DNA of 64,000 nt from Cryptomeria japonica (lineage: Eukaryota; Streptophyta; Pinopsida; Cupressales; Cupressaceae): positions 244,525,924 through 244,589,923 of the forward strand of contig NC_081409.1 in assembly GCF_030272615.1 (NCBI RefSeq). The letters run 5' to 3'. Made by a program: the position numbers and the translations under genes. Numbering within the stretch: position 1 is the first letter of the stretch; every line of letters starts with the position of its first letter. Below the pieces are notes generated by a model that was given only the letters and a program-made list of their open reading frames with translations, did not search any database and was not told the DNA's origin. This document shows positions 1-12,720 of this stretch, piece by piece.

Positions 1-1846
1 TAATACATTAAATATGTAAAACATTAAAAAAGCAAGTTCACAAGTCCAAAGGAGTGGTTTTAATATATAGAACATGGTCATCACCTGAAATACTCGCAAT
101 ACCCTGATCATCGCCACCAGGATGATGAGGCCCTATAAATTTCTGTAAAAACAACACATACATATTTTAGTTAATGACATAAAAGAGATAAAAATATAAA
201 CCATTATTGAACTTTTGTTATGATTAAAGCTTTCATTACTGCTTACTTGCAAGTTTTCTATTGTCGTCAACAATAGTTGCATCCTCTTTGTTATCTCATC
301 AGTCTGAGGACTTATGCTTGCCAAATCAAGAATCTCTTGCCTAATTTTTCTAATATTCTTTTGTACAAATTGCATAGAGTTTGCGCTAAGTGCAATGTCA
401 TCAGCACATAACACTATCGAGCGCCCCACATCCCTATGGAGGTGTTGAGGTACTGCATGTGCCTTTCCCTTATCCCGAACATCTGTCTGTTACAAGAATA
501 TAATTAACACTATCAAAATTACTTCAAAACACTCAAGAAAAGATCATAATGTAATAGTTTGATTCTATCTAATTTGTACAATTACAATGACGTTTACCTG
601 CTCCGTAGAAGTGTCGGGACCTACACCCCTATCTGTGCTATGTGGTGGATCCATGTGGCCCTGTGACAAAGAAAAAATATAAAAACATTAGCGAAATGAA
701 ACCAATAGACTTAGCAAAAAAACTTAATAATACAATGGTTTATTGGATTCATTAATTGGAAGTTGGCTTAAATGGTATATATATAGTACGTACCACCCCC
801 ATGATAGTAACTTTGTTTATATCTATACGATTCAAATTGTAATCGATTAGCAGCTCTTCCCCTGTACTTATTGATTTTATCGCACATACAAACACACAAT
901 TTCCCTCACGTGCCTCAAATATGCAATTGGGTTGCTTATTAGTTGACCCAGGTCCTGTACTATTTATAAAACCTGCAATATTCCCTGTTGCTTTTGGCCT
1001 TCCATCAATGTATACAGCCACTCATTTACTTTGATCATTATCTTTTTGTTGTATATAATTGGCTGACAGTGCATACCTACGCATATTTTTTTATATCGAA
1101 CAATCTGCATCCAATCATTATAATTGTAACAAGCTCCAACAAACTCCATCAATTCAGCAACTTTGTTGTAACAGACCTTTATGTTGTCCATGGAAAATAG
1201 GCCCAAACCATGTAACGACGAAGGTGCTATGTGATATATCCTCTCATTAACACAAAAATCAGTGTTTATTGGAGGAAGTTCCTTGGGTACACATTGTTTT
1301 AGTAGATGTTTGTACCTCAAAGGCACCTCAATGTCGCCTTTGGTCTCATCATCATAAGAACATGACCCCCCTTGAGCAAGAAAAAATTTCATGCGTTTAT
1401 TGAATTTTCTTCTAATCTTTTGACCTCTAGTTGATCTCCCTATTTGAGATCTACTACATGTTTCACTTTCCTCTTCTATTCCTACATTTCCCTCACTCGA
1501 GGAAGACACATCTGACAAATACCTATTTGGTGATACCTGTGCACCATCAAATGAGAGAGTTAGTTGATAATGAGAGAGATATTTTGCAAATGAGGGTAAT
1601 ATTGATGAAGAAGTCGGCCATAAAGTTGATGTTGAGATTAAAATTTGAGTAAGTCCAACTGGGGCCTCAAGTGTTGATAACTGTATTAGATTTGCTTCTA
1701 ATGTTGATGTTTGAAAAACTAAGGAAGTTTGTTTTTCTTGTAATTTTTAAAAAATATATTATTTCTATAAGGTGTATTGACTTATACCTGTCGATCCATG
1801 AGACTGTGCAGGATCCTCGTCAAAGGGGTTCAGGTTCCTGCACCAA
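1..1846 (-). pseudogene. SET-domain gene carried by CACTA transposon (broken)
   Basis: Second gene on the transposase strand, directly downstream of the TNP2 gene. An upstream exon (about 1788-1846) ends at a donor CAG|GTATAAG and the next starts after an AG at 1537-1538. This exon encodes an acidic, Ser-rich then Lys/Arg-rich stretch (about 1536-1270) and then the start of a SET domain, HGLGLFS near 1210. The domain continues at 1020-790 with GNIAGFINS, PNCIFE, VCAIKSIS and GEELLIDYN, matching the SET core and the C-terminal GEE..DY motif. A frameshift near the poly-T run at 1084-1092 and a TGA at 1022-1024 break it. Later exons (about 660-600, 480-250, 150-1) encode a Pro/Asp-rich linker and a helical tail. 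SET proteins usually methylate lysines with S-adenosylmethionine; activity here is unlikely. Domain call is strong, exon chain is inferred, and the 3' end lies outside the window. Confidence 0.75.
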
Positions 1847-1849
1847 CAA

Positions 1850-2215
1850 TTGAGCATCATAAGCATTACATTTGTAATTTGATAAACAATAAATACTGTA
1901 GTATCATAAGCATCACATATGTATCATCATATAAGCATCACATATGTATCATCATATATGTAATTGAGCATCATAAGAATCACATATGTATCATCATAAA
2001 CATGTAATCCATCACATACGTATCATAAATCACCATCCATCACATAGCTAATAAGTAGTCCACATTCCATAAATAAACACAAAGTTCAAAAAATGTCACA
2101 TGTATCATCATAAGCATGTAATCCATCACATATGTATTTTAAATCACCATCTATCACATAACTAGAGGTGCATCATGAATTAATTAAGTAATGGCATTAG
2201 AATTCAAAACATATG
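1850..2215. repeat. Short tandem repeats around CATATGTATCATCAT
   Basis: Degenerate repeats of about 20-30 bp built from ATAAGCATCACATATG and GTATCATCAT, with palindromic CATATG cores. They fill the gap between the two transposon genes. No ORF of substance. Confidence 0.6.
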
Positions 2216-2312
2216 AATTATTTATGTAGCCATATAAGTCAAATCAATTTCTATCAAGATATCAATATTAAATAGATAATATAATAATCGCATCTCATAC
2301 ATTTCATTCATA

Positions 2313-5300
2313 TCATTGATCTTCTTCTTCATCCAACTCATCATCATGACCATCATCATCATCATCATCCTCATCGTCATCATCGTCATCGTCATCGTCA
2401 TCGTCATTGTGTTTGTCATCGTCATCATCATCACCATCACCGACACCTTCACCATCACCATCACCATCATCATCAGCAGCAGCACCATCATCATCATCAA
2501 CTTCTTCTTCGTGTACATTTCCATCAGGAACATCATTGAGTAACCGTCGATCGTTATCATCTATATCATCTTCTACTTCTTCGGTATCTTCTTCTTCCAT
2601 CACATTATACATTATCGGCCTTCCTCTTGGATCATGTCTAACAACAAATGACCAACCCGGTTTATGTGGAACCTCCAAGTAAAATACCTGCTCACATTGA
2701 CTTGAAAGAACATAGGGCTCATCCCCAACTCGTTCAAACGACCTTGTATTAACCATTGTAAATCCATTATCATGTTCGATAATAGTTCTATCAGGATCAT
2801 TTATATTTAGTCGTAGCCTATACCATTTGACGACGAACAGAACTAATTTGAAGGAATTAAAGTCACACTCAAGTATATCATCCAAAATGTCATAGTATCG
2901 ATTTTGAGACACTTGAGGATGTATGTCGTTTCTAGATGAAATATTGGTCACCTCAAAGACTGCAGTTATCCTAGAATCACAAGTTTTCTTCGTGTCATCC
3001 AACTGTTTGATGCGAAATTTATGACCATTGCAGCACATAGCCTTGTGGTGTTTGACCTACAATATGTCTAACATATTAAAATTATTGCATCATGAGTTGA
3101 TAAACATACAGGTGATTAATAAAATTATACGTACCTGTTGATCTCTTAAACCATATGCTAAATCAATTTCCCTTTGTGTAACATTGGAATCTCCATTACG
3201 ATGAGCTTCTTTAACCAATGAAGCGACACCATCCCATGTTAATGTGCGACCAGAATGTTGACATCATTCAATCCACACCGTCATCCAATCAAGATTGTTT
3301 GCAATATACAAATGTAGCGCATCCCACTCCCGACCAACTGTACAAATAATTAATAGACCACTTACAATTGATTTCTTTAGAAGATGAAGAATTAATTTAC
3401 TACAATAACATCTTATAATTACCTCTCACTTTCTTCAATCTACCTTTCCCCATCAAGTGCTCCCCTTCGAATTTATTAATGGGGTTGGGATCCCAAATGC
3501 AATCTATGTGGATTTTTGCTGCAAACTTAGGAAGATATTCAGTAATGTACACCATAGTTTGGTATACCATATATCCCTCCACCATAAAACCCTCAGGATG
3601 TGCTCTTTGTCGAACCAAAGCCTTCAAAAATTTCAAGTGCCTCTCAACCATCCACATTGACCTAGTGTGTACAGGTCCACACAATTCGATCTCCTCAACT
3701 TGGTGTATGAGGTAGTGTTCTTGTGCATTGAAAAAAGTTGAAGGTAGACACTTTTGCATTTCACACATTAGATGAGGGATTTTTCTCTTCCAATATTTTA
3801 TATCTTCCTTGTGGATTTCTTTAGATGACAACCACCTAATTAAAGAGATTGAAGACGCAAAAATATATAAACGAGACTTTACAAAATAATATACAAATAT
3901 ATTGCATAACAAGTAAAACAAATGGCAAATATAATATCTATACAACAAATTGAACAAACATCACTACTTACCTCATGTATTTTCCAAGATCATATATGAC
4001 TTGCTTATATTATTGTCGAAGTGGTCTGGGAGAGATAGAGGTAGAACGTACTGCAACAATTATAAAATGATCTTTTCATTGTTTTCTAACATAATACAAT
4101 GAAAAGTACATCCGCAGTATACAAATATATAGTAAATACACAAGAACGCTAATTACCTTAATGAAGGTATGCCAATCACGCGTTTTCATCCCTGGCCCAA
4201 ATTCACTCTTCTTTGATATGAGATTGTTTATGTTCGCAGCAAATCCTATGGGAAATCGAATTTTTCGTATGACTTCTTTTATAGAATTGCTTTGCTGCTC
4301 CGTTAATAACCAAGGAATGGCACTTATATTAATCTGATCTCCATTGCTATTTGATTGAATGACATTTTTCATTGCATGATTGGATTCCACAATGTCACTA
4401 CAAATTTTGACATTTTTTTCTTTGTCACGCCTTCCATCCAATATTTTTCATAATGTCTCTATTATATTCTTTCCAATATGCATTGTATCAAACAAATGCA
4501 CAATTTGTAGCTACTCGTAGTAAGGCAACCTACTGAATTGTCTGGGATAACTTCTTAGTCCCTTTGGAAGGTGGCCATCCATGCCTTGACGACCTTCAGT
4601 ATCATCAATTACATCATCAGTAAACAAAACACGATAGAAAAATTCAAATTCCAAACATAAACCATTAGATGGAATGACATTACCTTGACGATTAATTCTA
4701 TTATATTCCAACTTCCATAAGTGAGGAGTCATTTTTCATGGCTTTGATGTAGTCTCTTCTTTCCCATTGAAAAGATGTTTTTCAGTATTCCGGTACTTAT
4801 GATTTTTGTGAAGGAAGTGCCTATACTCATCAAACACCTGCTTTCCTAAACTTTTTGAATGACGGGATTTCATCTTTGGACCACAAACTGGACATGCAAA
4901 TTTTCCCTTTGTTTGAAGACCTACAAGATAATGTATAATTCTATTAAATTTGTTAATTTTTATAATTATAATTATCATGCGCAACTTGAACACTATAACG
5001 TACCACAAAAATGTGTTAGCCCTGAGGCATCATGTATTGTCCATACAAGCATTGCATGGAATTGAAATTGTCTTTGTCCTATTGGTCTAGAGATGTCATA
5101 CATGGTCACACCATTCCACAATTCCAGCAACTCGTCGATAAGAGGCTCAATATATACATTCATATCTTTAACTTGGTACTTGCCTAGTGGAATGAACAAA
5201 AACATTACATAATTATTATGACCATTTTACTGCAATATTTATAATTAAATGTAGATGACTATTAAATGATAAAATACCTGGAACAATCATTGCCAACATT

Positions 5301-6605
5301 ATGTGCTCCCTCTTTATTGACATCCATGGAGGAATATTATTGTTGATAACAAAAATAGGCCACACCGAGTAAACAGATCTCAACTCTCCAAATGGATTGA
5401 CACCGTTCGCTGCCAATGAAAGCCTGAGATTACGAGGTTCTTCTTTAAAGTGTGGCCACTTTTCCTCTATGTCCATAAATGTTGAACCATCCGCAGGCAT
5501 TCGAATAATGTCATCTCGACTTCTATTGCATGCATGGTAATCCATAAATTGTGCCAAGCTAGTGCACCTGAATAATCGTTGCATACATGGAATAATGGGA
5601 ATATAACGAAGAACCTTGCGAGGCACCTTTTTTGTTATTTGATCTGTTCGATATCTACTGATATGACATTCAGGGCATTCTGTTCCAAATTCATGTTGTT
5701 TATGATATATAATATGATCATTGGGACAAGCATCTATTGTTTGATACTCCATTCCAATATCTTTCATAATTGCAGATAATTCTCAGTATGAGCGAGGTAG
5801 AATATTTGATGGTGGTAAGAAAAACTCACCTATCAATCTACAGCAAAAAAAAAAGTTTGAGGTGTTAATATAAAGAATATTAATGGTACATGATTCACCA
5901 TTTATTAACTGTAATGACATGTATGACACACCTTAACATACGAGAGATTGTTATGTTGGATAAACCATTCATAACCTTCAAGTTCACCAACAACAATACA
6001 GCAGAGAGAAGAGTTGTTTGGGAGCCTTTGTAAAGGGGCTCATCTGCCTTCTCAAGAAGAGGTAAATCATGAACATCAAGGTCATCCTGATCATCATGAT
6101 CAGTTGTGCCAATACTAAATGTGTCATGGATCAATGTATTTGTACCATCATCTTCAATTGTGTTTTCTGGTGCATGATCGTCATCTTCCATGGGATCATT
6201 ATCTTTAGCTTCGATATTCACACCTCCATGTTCCTCCACTTCCAAAACCATATTCTCAGGGTTTTGTTGATCCATACCATGTTCTCTAGGATGCTCCACC
6301 TATATAAAATTGATATACATAAATAAACCGTGATCATGATCTCATTATCAAGTGATTTCTTATGTATATAAATTGTTAAAATGATATAATGAACAACTTA
6401 CCAGTGGATGATAATCATGTCCCCCTTCAATGTAACCATGTTGCCTACAATGTTTCTTAGTTGTTTTGATTAGAAGTATTCTAGTCTTTAAGCCCTTACA
6501 AATTTTGCAGGGACAATAACATTTCCCATCACCTTTTCTTTTCAATTTAGACCATAATCCAGCAATTGTCGCCTTATTTTGTTCTTCGCTGATATTATCT
6601 GACAT
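2313..6605 (-). pseudogene. CACTA (En/Spm) TNP2-type transposase, multi-exon, decayed
   Basis: Cut-and-paste DNA transposase gene of the CACTA superfamily, read from 6605 downward. Exon 1 encodes the Cys/His-rich transposase-associated domain (CYCPCKICKG, then CRQHGYIEGGH). The following exon (about 6300-5940) is acidic and ends with a leucine-rich segment (LYKGSQ.., LKVMNG). The TNP2 core (Transposase_21) lies at 5767-5000: ACPNDHIIYHKQHEFGTECP, RLFRCTSLAQFMDYH, MPADGSTFMDIE, NPFGELRS, PPWMSIKREHIML. It is followed by FACPVCGPKM (about 4880). A DUF4218-like segment with ECGP-type motif ELCGPVHTRSMWMVERHLKFLK is at about 3700-3600 and a DUF4216-like domain at 3038-2600. The tail (2500-2320) is a run of Asp/Glu encoded by an ATC/GAT microsatellite. 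Introns have recognisable GT/AG ends (for example near 5277/5190). A stop after the CPVC region (4736) and other breaks suggest it is inactive. Element termini were not identified. Confidence 0.85.
2336..2500. repeat. ATC/GAT microsatellite encoding an Asp tail
   Basis: Almost uninterrupted (ATC)n/(GTC)n triplets on the plus strand, read as poly-Asp with Glu and Gly at the C-terminus of the CACTA transposase. The same run generates spurious Ser- and Met-rich ORFs in other frames. Confidence 0.8.
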
Positions 6606-7515
6606 GGTCTTTCTTCACAGGCAAAAAAATCAGGCTATGGAAACTTCAGTGCAAAAGCTTCACAAAAATTGCAAATCGAACCAAAACCATTGAACTTAAT
6701 AGAGAACGTATTTAATGTAGCTGATTGTGTGAATTTCTGAGCATTGTGTCTGCAAATTCTTACTAAAAGTTTGCCTATTGCAGACTTTCTGAGAGACATT
6801 TTTGAGTATTCTAAGCAAAGCATTTATTTAAACATACACTTATTCATCCACATTGCAGGGATAACAATACAAGGCTCACATATTGGTCTAAGAGGATGCC
6901 ATGGTCTCACAAAGTAACCAAGAACCATATGAAATGATGGTCGTCTTGAATCCACACACAACTAGGGAGGATCCATACGATTATGTATGACTTCCCCCTT
7001 GTTTGTTTAATGGGATTAGCCAGCTCCAAGACATAGCCGTCAATAATCACTAAGAATGTACAAGTGGATCGTAGCTACCCATACAACAAACACTTACCCC
7101 TATCCTCAAATTTTCCCAATGTTTGATTCCTTATATACACTCATCCAAGGTTATCTATGTCGATCTTGGTGAGGAATCACATCACAACAAAGAAGGCAAC
7201 ATTTAAAAATAGCAAGAGTTTCACTAAACTACCAAAGATCATAAATATTGAAAGAAAGAAAAAATAGTAACAATAATAAGTCAAATAAATGTGTTCAATT
7301 CCAATAGCAAATCAAACATAGCCACAATAACTACACAATAGAGAAAAATCACAATAGTGATTAAACTAATTCAAACAAGATAAAATAAAATTGTTGGCCC
7401 ATGCAACAAAGATGAGAGATCATCAATAATTGAAGGAAACTTCACAATCCTTAAAAGTGCACATTACATAACTATACGACTAGAAATTGTGGCTAAATAG
7501 AGTGAAGATTCATCA

Positions 7516-7800
7516 TGACTCCAATAATAGTCCCTCATGTGTGCATTTGTGGCATGAACACAAAAACTCCCACACGGCATGGCCATGTACCTAATGGAGA
7601 AGACATGCCCAAAAAACATGACTATAATAATAGTCCCGCATGCATGCATTTGTGGCCTGCACACTACAAACCCTAACATATCATGGCAATACATCTCATA
7701 GAGAAGACACACCTAGGGCCACATTGCACATAGCAACGTGCCTCACAAAGAAGACATGCATAGGGCACATGCCACATAGCGATGTGTCTTATGGAAAAAT
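7516..7800. repeat. Diverged tandem duplication, about 104-bp unit
   Basis: The segment beginning GACTCCAATAATAGTCCC (7516) recurs as GACTATAATAATAGTCCC (7620). Both are followed by GCATTTGTGGC and an ..AGAAGACA.. end. Shorter partial copies (CACATAGCAACGTGCC, CACATAGCGATGTGTC) continue to about 7800. Confidence 0.6.
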
Positions 7801-8457
7801 GTGCATGCATGTCACACACCAAAGCTATATGTATACATCATGAGGCACATTCATATGTTATCAAACACAACCTATTGTATCTAACATGAGTTCCTCTCTA
7901 CATGTGTGCAAATCTTCCAACACTAATCGCCACTAAGAAGGAATAATATAAAATGCATCTTCAAATATTTGTGTGTGTGTGTGGAATTGTGTCTTCGAAC
8001 CCAAATCGCTACCATCAACAACATGTAACCATCACCTACACTATATCAAAACATAAGTATGGTGTGACATCATATCTATTTGCATAATGTCAAAACACAT
8101 GCAAACATGAAAATCATCATAGCATGACAAAAATCAATCTCCACATTTTGGAACAAAGATATAAATAAGATAATAGGGTAAGAGGAAACCCGTACCAAGA
8201 ACCACATACCAACTATCAGCAATGCGATCAAGATAAATGTAGGATAGGATACCACTATGAGCCATCCAATGGTCCATTCTATGGGGAGAACTAGGGGATA
8301 CTATCTTTGAAAGGTGTGGTCAATAGAGATAATCCCTACTAATGCCACAATATGTCACCATAGCTTCTTGAGTTTTCCATTCTTCTACTTAACACCACAT
8401 TTATTGAGTTCCTCAATAGCGAGGTTGGTTCTCAATAGGATGCACAAACATGTAAAC

Positions 8458-8846
8458 ACACAAGCATGGTTTCATCATACTTGTATAGCAATACAAATTC
8501 ATTTTTCTAGTTAATTACTTAGTGTAAAAATAACTCCATTACATAACATAGGGCAATAATCACCATAAGTTTTCAAATAAACTGCCCAAACATCAATTGG
8601 AGTTACCCTTTCTAAGGTACAAACATAATTTATTTATAACTTCAAAATTAAAATAATCACAATACATCCAAATAAGTTCAATAGTGCATGGAAATAGACA
8701 ACATGATCCATAATTAAACCCATAAATTACCCTAATTGGATATGCTAATAAAATGGTGTCTCAAATAATAGAGATTATGTTGGACCTATAATGGAGATCT
8801 GGACTTTGTTTCATCATACACAAGCATGGTTTCATCATACTTGTAT
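8458..8846. repeat. Pair of exact 29-bp direct repeats 360 bp apart
   Basis: ACACAAGCATGGTTTCATCA and the nine bases after it are identical at 8458-8486 and 8818-8846. The flanks differ, and no element could be built between them. Confidence 0.6.
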
Positions 8847-10744
8847 CCAAATACACCATCCATAGATAGGTACTCAGTACCACATTCTCATGGGTACCCT
8901 TTTAGCTGAATTTACCCTATATTTAGGTGAATCTACCCTTGTATCATTCCTTGATCTAGTATGTCATTCCACCAATCAATAATTTTTCCATATTCTTGGG
9001 AGAATACACTATCCCTTAGGTGAATATGCCATATCCTTAAATGAATCCTCCTTGTCATCATCCTAAGTCCTTTTTTTGTTAAGTCTTATCCCTTCATCTT
9101 TAGGAAAATCCACCTATCATTATGTGAATCTACTTAGTCTCTTAGGTGAATCTATTTAATCCAATTCACCCACTCTCACAATCACAACCTATTTAATCCT
9201 ATTCCCCACATTCCCCTCCTCAATAACCTCTGAAAATGGAATCACCAATCTCTACCCTAAACCTCATACTACTAATCTCCCTCATTCCCCTCGCATACAC
9301 ATCCTCTCCTCCCTCCTCGGCCCTCACCCTAACTCTGAGGCGCAAACCCAACTCAAACACCACACACAATCCCGATATCCACCCACCCCTGGTTTCCTTG
9401 TCCAGTATCTAGTTTCTATCTATCCCCGGGTAATGGTTTACCCGCCTTCCTGTTCATGGATTAGCGGTTCCGACTTCCATCCATATATGGAATGGCAAGT
9501 TTCTCGATTTTGGTTGTACAGCTATCAAACTATAGGTAGGGTGGGATAGCAATAGTTCCGGGAAGTAATAGTTGCTTGGACACCCAAACCCGAAGACACA
9601 ACAACCAATTCCAATCATGGGGTAGCATCAAAGCATAATCGAAGGGGGTTTTAATCGCAAAATGGGGTAGCATACACACGGCATGTGAACTATATGACGG
9701 AATACCTCAAAGAGATGTCATTTCATGGAATTTTAAGATCGCAGGATATGCACAAAATGGATTAACTCAAAAAAAAAAACCAGTTGTGAAAAAAAATTAG
9801 TTGCCTTCATTGAAAAACAAAGAGTTCTTACCTTGCTTGTGCAGAGATCACTCCGGCGGGGGGGGCAGGGAAGCAAGACGGCTTCGGTTTGCTTTCAAAA
9901 TGAAAATGCCTTGTGTTTTTTTTTAAAAATAAAATACCCGAGGTCGTTGGAATTCTGACGAACACGGGCATTTTTTTTTTTTTAAATCAAATTTTCATAG
10001 AATGCTCCTTGTTCGTCGGAAACCTCCGTCGGAATTTGACCCCAAATGTATTAGTGAATGAGATGAAGCACAAGAAATGGAGTTAGAACCCTCCATTTAA
10101 TTTTAAATTGATGCACAACCTTCTAGAATGGTACAACACTGCCTGGAATGGTACAACTGCAATTATGAAACCCACACTTGCTGCAATTTCAAGGCAAACT
10201 GCTCAGAACTGATATATCATACCTAATGGAGATTGTTGGGCTGGTTTTGTTGCTAAATTGACCCCCATTGGGTCTAGACAAGGCACATCCTTGTCCCATG
10301 TGGGCAAATTAGTGGGTACACCTCCACTACCAATGCAGATCTAAGGGTTTACATCCTCCAAACACCTGCAATTTATGTTGTTAATGCAGAGCTGAGAAAA
10401 TCAAAAAATAAAATAATAACATAATGCCAATTCCCTCCTCCAAAAAGTCTAAAACCTTTTCCAAGGAGTGGCATAACCCTAAATGGAATATCCAACTAAA
10501 AAAGCATCTTCTTTGGCATCTTTTGGGTCTATGTAGCTGAAAGGCTTAAAGGCTTTTAAAGTAAGACAAGGGTCCCACGATGCCATGTCATTTAAGTGAT
10601 TTGAGCAAAGGGGTGGTGTTGACATTAAAGGGGCCACTTTATTAAAACATAATCCTTTATTAAAAAAAGAAACTTAGGCTTATAAAGTAACTTTATAAAA
10701 GTTACTTTTTCCCTTATTAACTTTTGACACTTAGAAATTTTTAA

Positions 10745-11956
10745 GTGTCTTTATTCAACAAATGCAATGTGGGAATTGCATCAAAAAGATGGGGACATGA
10801 CATCGACCAGGTGTTACGTCAGTGTGTGATGGAGGAAGAGGTACCAAGCGTTCTGAGGGAGGCACATGAGGGGCTCGCAGGAGGCCATATGGGACCAGAC
10901 ACTATGGCAAGAAAGGTGCTACTAGCAGGCCTATGGTGGCCCACATTGTATAATGATGCCAGAGAATGGGTAGTAGGTTGTGATATGTGTCAGAGAGCGG
11001 GGAAGCCACTAAAGAGGGATTTCATGCCCCTCAACCCTTCGCATGCGCAGGAACTATTCGAGCACTGGGCGTTGGATTTTATTGGGCCACTCAAGGCCAG
11101 TCGTGCCAAGAGGTGTCACTACATTGTGGTAGCCACAAAATATTTAACCAAATGGGTTGAAGCTCGGGCCCTGTCTGACAACTCGACCGTAAGTACAACA
11201 AGATTCATTTATGAGAAAATCATTACACGGTATGGTATCCCCATGCAGTTGACCAACAATGGGGGTGGACATTTTGTGAACCATGTCATCAAACTCCTCA
11301 CTACTGAATTTAAAATTTTTCATTCATTGTCTAGCCCCTATTACCCGCGAGCCAATGGGCAAGTGGAGGCTACCAACAAGATTATTGTAGGAGTGATTTA
11401 CAAGTCTTGCGGTGTCGAGGGAGAAGACTGGGAAGAAAAATTACCTTCAGTCTTGTGGGCCTACCGCACAACTTACAAGGTGACCACCGGCCAAACTCCG
11501 TTCCAACTGATGTACAAGCAGGAAGTTGTTGTGCCAACAGAATTCATGGTGCCAAGCCTTCGCATTGCAATCGAGAACAGACTGGAGGACATGGAGATCC
11601 TGAGGGAGAGGTTGTATGTCTTGAACAAGCTAGATGAGAAAAGAATGATGGCCCAGTGAGCTACGGAGGCAGCCCAACAGAGGAAGTTGTGGCACGACAA
11701 GCACGTAAAACGAATGAGGTTTGCTCTAGGACAATTGGTACCGAAATATAATGGGCGTAATGAGATTAAACCAGGCAAAATCAAGGTAAGATGGTTAGGA
11801 CCATATAAAGTCCGCGAGGTGGTGGAGAACGGGGCAGTGAAGTTGTGGACACTAGATGGACAGGAGGTTGCAGGCAGCATCAATGGGTCAAAATTAATAC
11901 TATATCATGAGCAGAGCCGACCGACCGACCCTGAATCCTCCCGAAGAAATACTTAG
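10745..11956 (+). pseudogene. Ty3/gypsy integrase, 5'-truncated, catalytic Asp lost
   Basis: Integrase of a gypsy-type LTR retrotransposon, which would insert the cDNA copy into host DNA. The zinc-binding HHCC region (HEGLAGGHMG...CDMCQRAGKP) is at 10865-11010. The catalytic core starts at LDFIGPL (about 11077, first Asp). The second catalytic Asp, normally in a (S)DxG(T)xF context, reads LTNNGGGHF at about 11250, so it is Asn. The catalytic Glu is present in NGQVEATNK (about 11355). A TGA at 11657-11659 interrupts the frame. The same frame then continues with a basic C-terminal domain (GQLVPKYNGR, KIKVRWLGPYKVREVVENGA) to the stop at 11954. RT, RNase H and gag are absent upstream, so the element is 5'-truncated at about 10.74 kb. 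It is followed on the same strand by a repeat block and an accessory ORF. Confidence 0.9.
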
Positions 11957-11969
11957 ATAAAAAAAAAAA

Positions 11970-12720
11970 AGGACGGTAGGTAACCGTACAACACCGTATG
12001 AAAAAATATATGACAAGTAATAGTACGACCATACAAAGGAAAATTTAAAAAAATCGTCGAATTAACCGTAAGGTCAATACCGTACGACGGAAAAAAGGAG
12101 CCCACTGTACGGATGAGACATCGTACGGTATAAAGCATCGTATGAAGGAAAGAAAACAAGAAAAAAAGGGGGAGAAGCGAAACAATTGTACGACGAAGGA
12201 AGCAAAACCACCGTATGCCATAACCGTATGACGAAGGAAGCAAAACCACCATATGCCATAACCGTACGACGAAGGAAGCGAAACCACCATACGCCATAAC
12301 CGTATGGCAAAGGAAGCGAAAACCACCGTGCGTCATAACCGTACGACGAAGGAGGGAGTGCAGGACAACCGTACGATAGCTGGAACAAACGCAATTAAGA
12401 GCAATTCCATACGAACAATTCTGTACGGGCTATGAACGATTGACAAGATAGATTCACCAAATGCTTGTACGGTCAATCAGGGGTATTGTATAGTACAACT
12501 GTACGGCAACTGGAGTGCAGGACAACCGTACAACAGCTGGAACAAACGGCAACTAGGAGCGATTCCATACAAGCAATTATGTACGGGCTATGAATGGTTG
12601 ACAAGATAGATTCACCAAATGCTTGTATGGTCAATCGGGGGTATTGTACAATAAAAATAAAAAATAAATAAATAAATACTGCACGGTCATTGCAGGTGTT
12701 GTACAACCATTGCAGGTACT
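11970..12720. repeat. CCGTAC/CGTACG-rich tandem repeats
   Basis: Between the integrase and the accessory ORF. The part at 12187-12345 is a run of about 36-38-bp units built from CCATAACCGTACGACGAAGG. A larger unit of about 158 bp starting GCAGGACAACCGTAC is present twice (from about 12360 and 12518). Almost every unit contains CCGTAC or the palindrome CGTACG. No coding capacity beyond accidental frames. Confidence 0.8.

Larger units (their letters stand above)
6606..10744. other. No gene seen; AT-rich spacer with diverged repeats
   Basis: About 4.1 kb without a supportable coding region. It holds a diverged tandem duplication at about 7516-7800, an exact repeat of about 29 bp at 8458-8486 and 8818-8846, and scattered copies of TTAGGTGAATCTACC-like text at 8880-9160. 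It also has poly-A/poly-T runs near 9770-9780, 9920 and 9970, and G-rich GGCGGGGGGGGCAGGG near 9856. Short ORFs here do not resemble any family I know. Confidence 0.6.

Noticed and set aside
2222-2682. ORFs rich in Met/Thr or Ser over the microsatellite
   Set aside because: They are alternative frames of the ATC/GAT repeat that encodes the transposase's acidic tail.
4395-4410. CACTACAAA, the classic CACTA terminus, inside the transposase gene
   Set aside because: It lies between coding exons, has no inverted partner or 3-bp duplication, and is short enough to occur by chance.
11953-12394. Three overlapping minus-strand ORFs with repeated Tyr/Phe-rich text
   Set aside because: Produced by the CGTACG tandem repeats; no start context, family resemblance or independent support.
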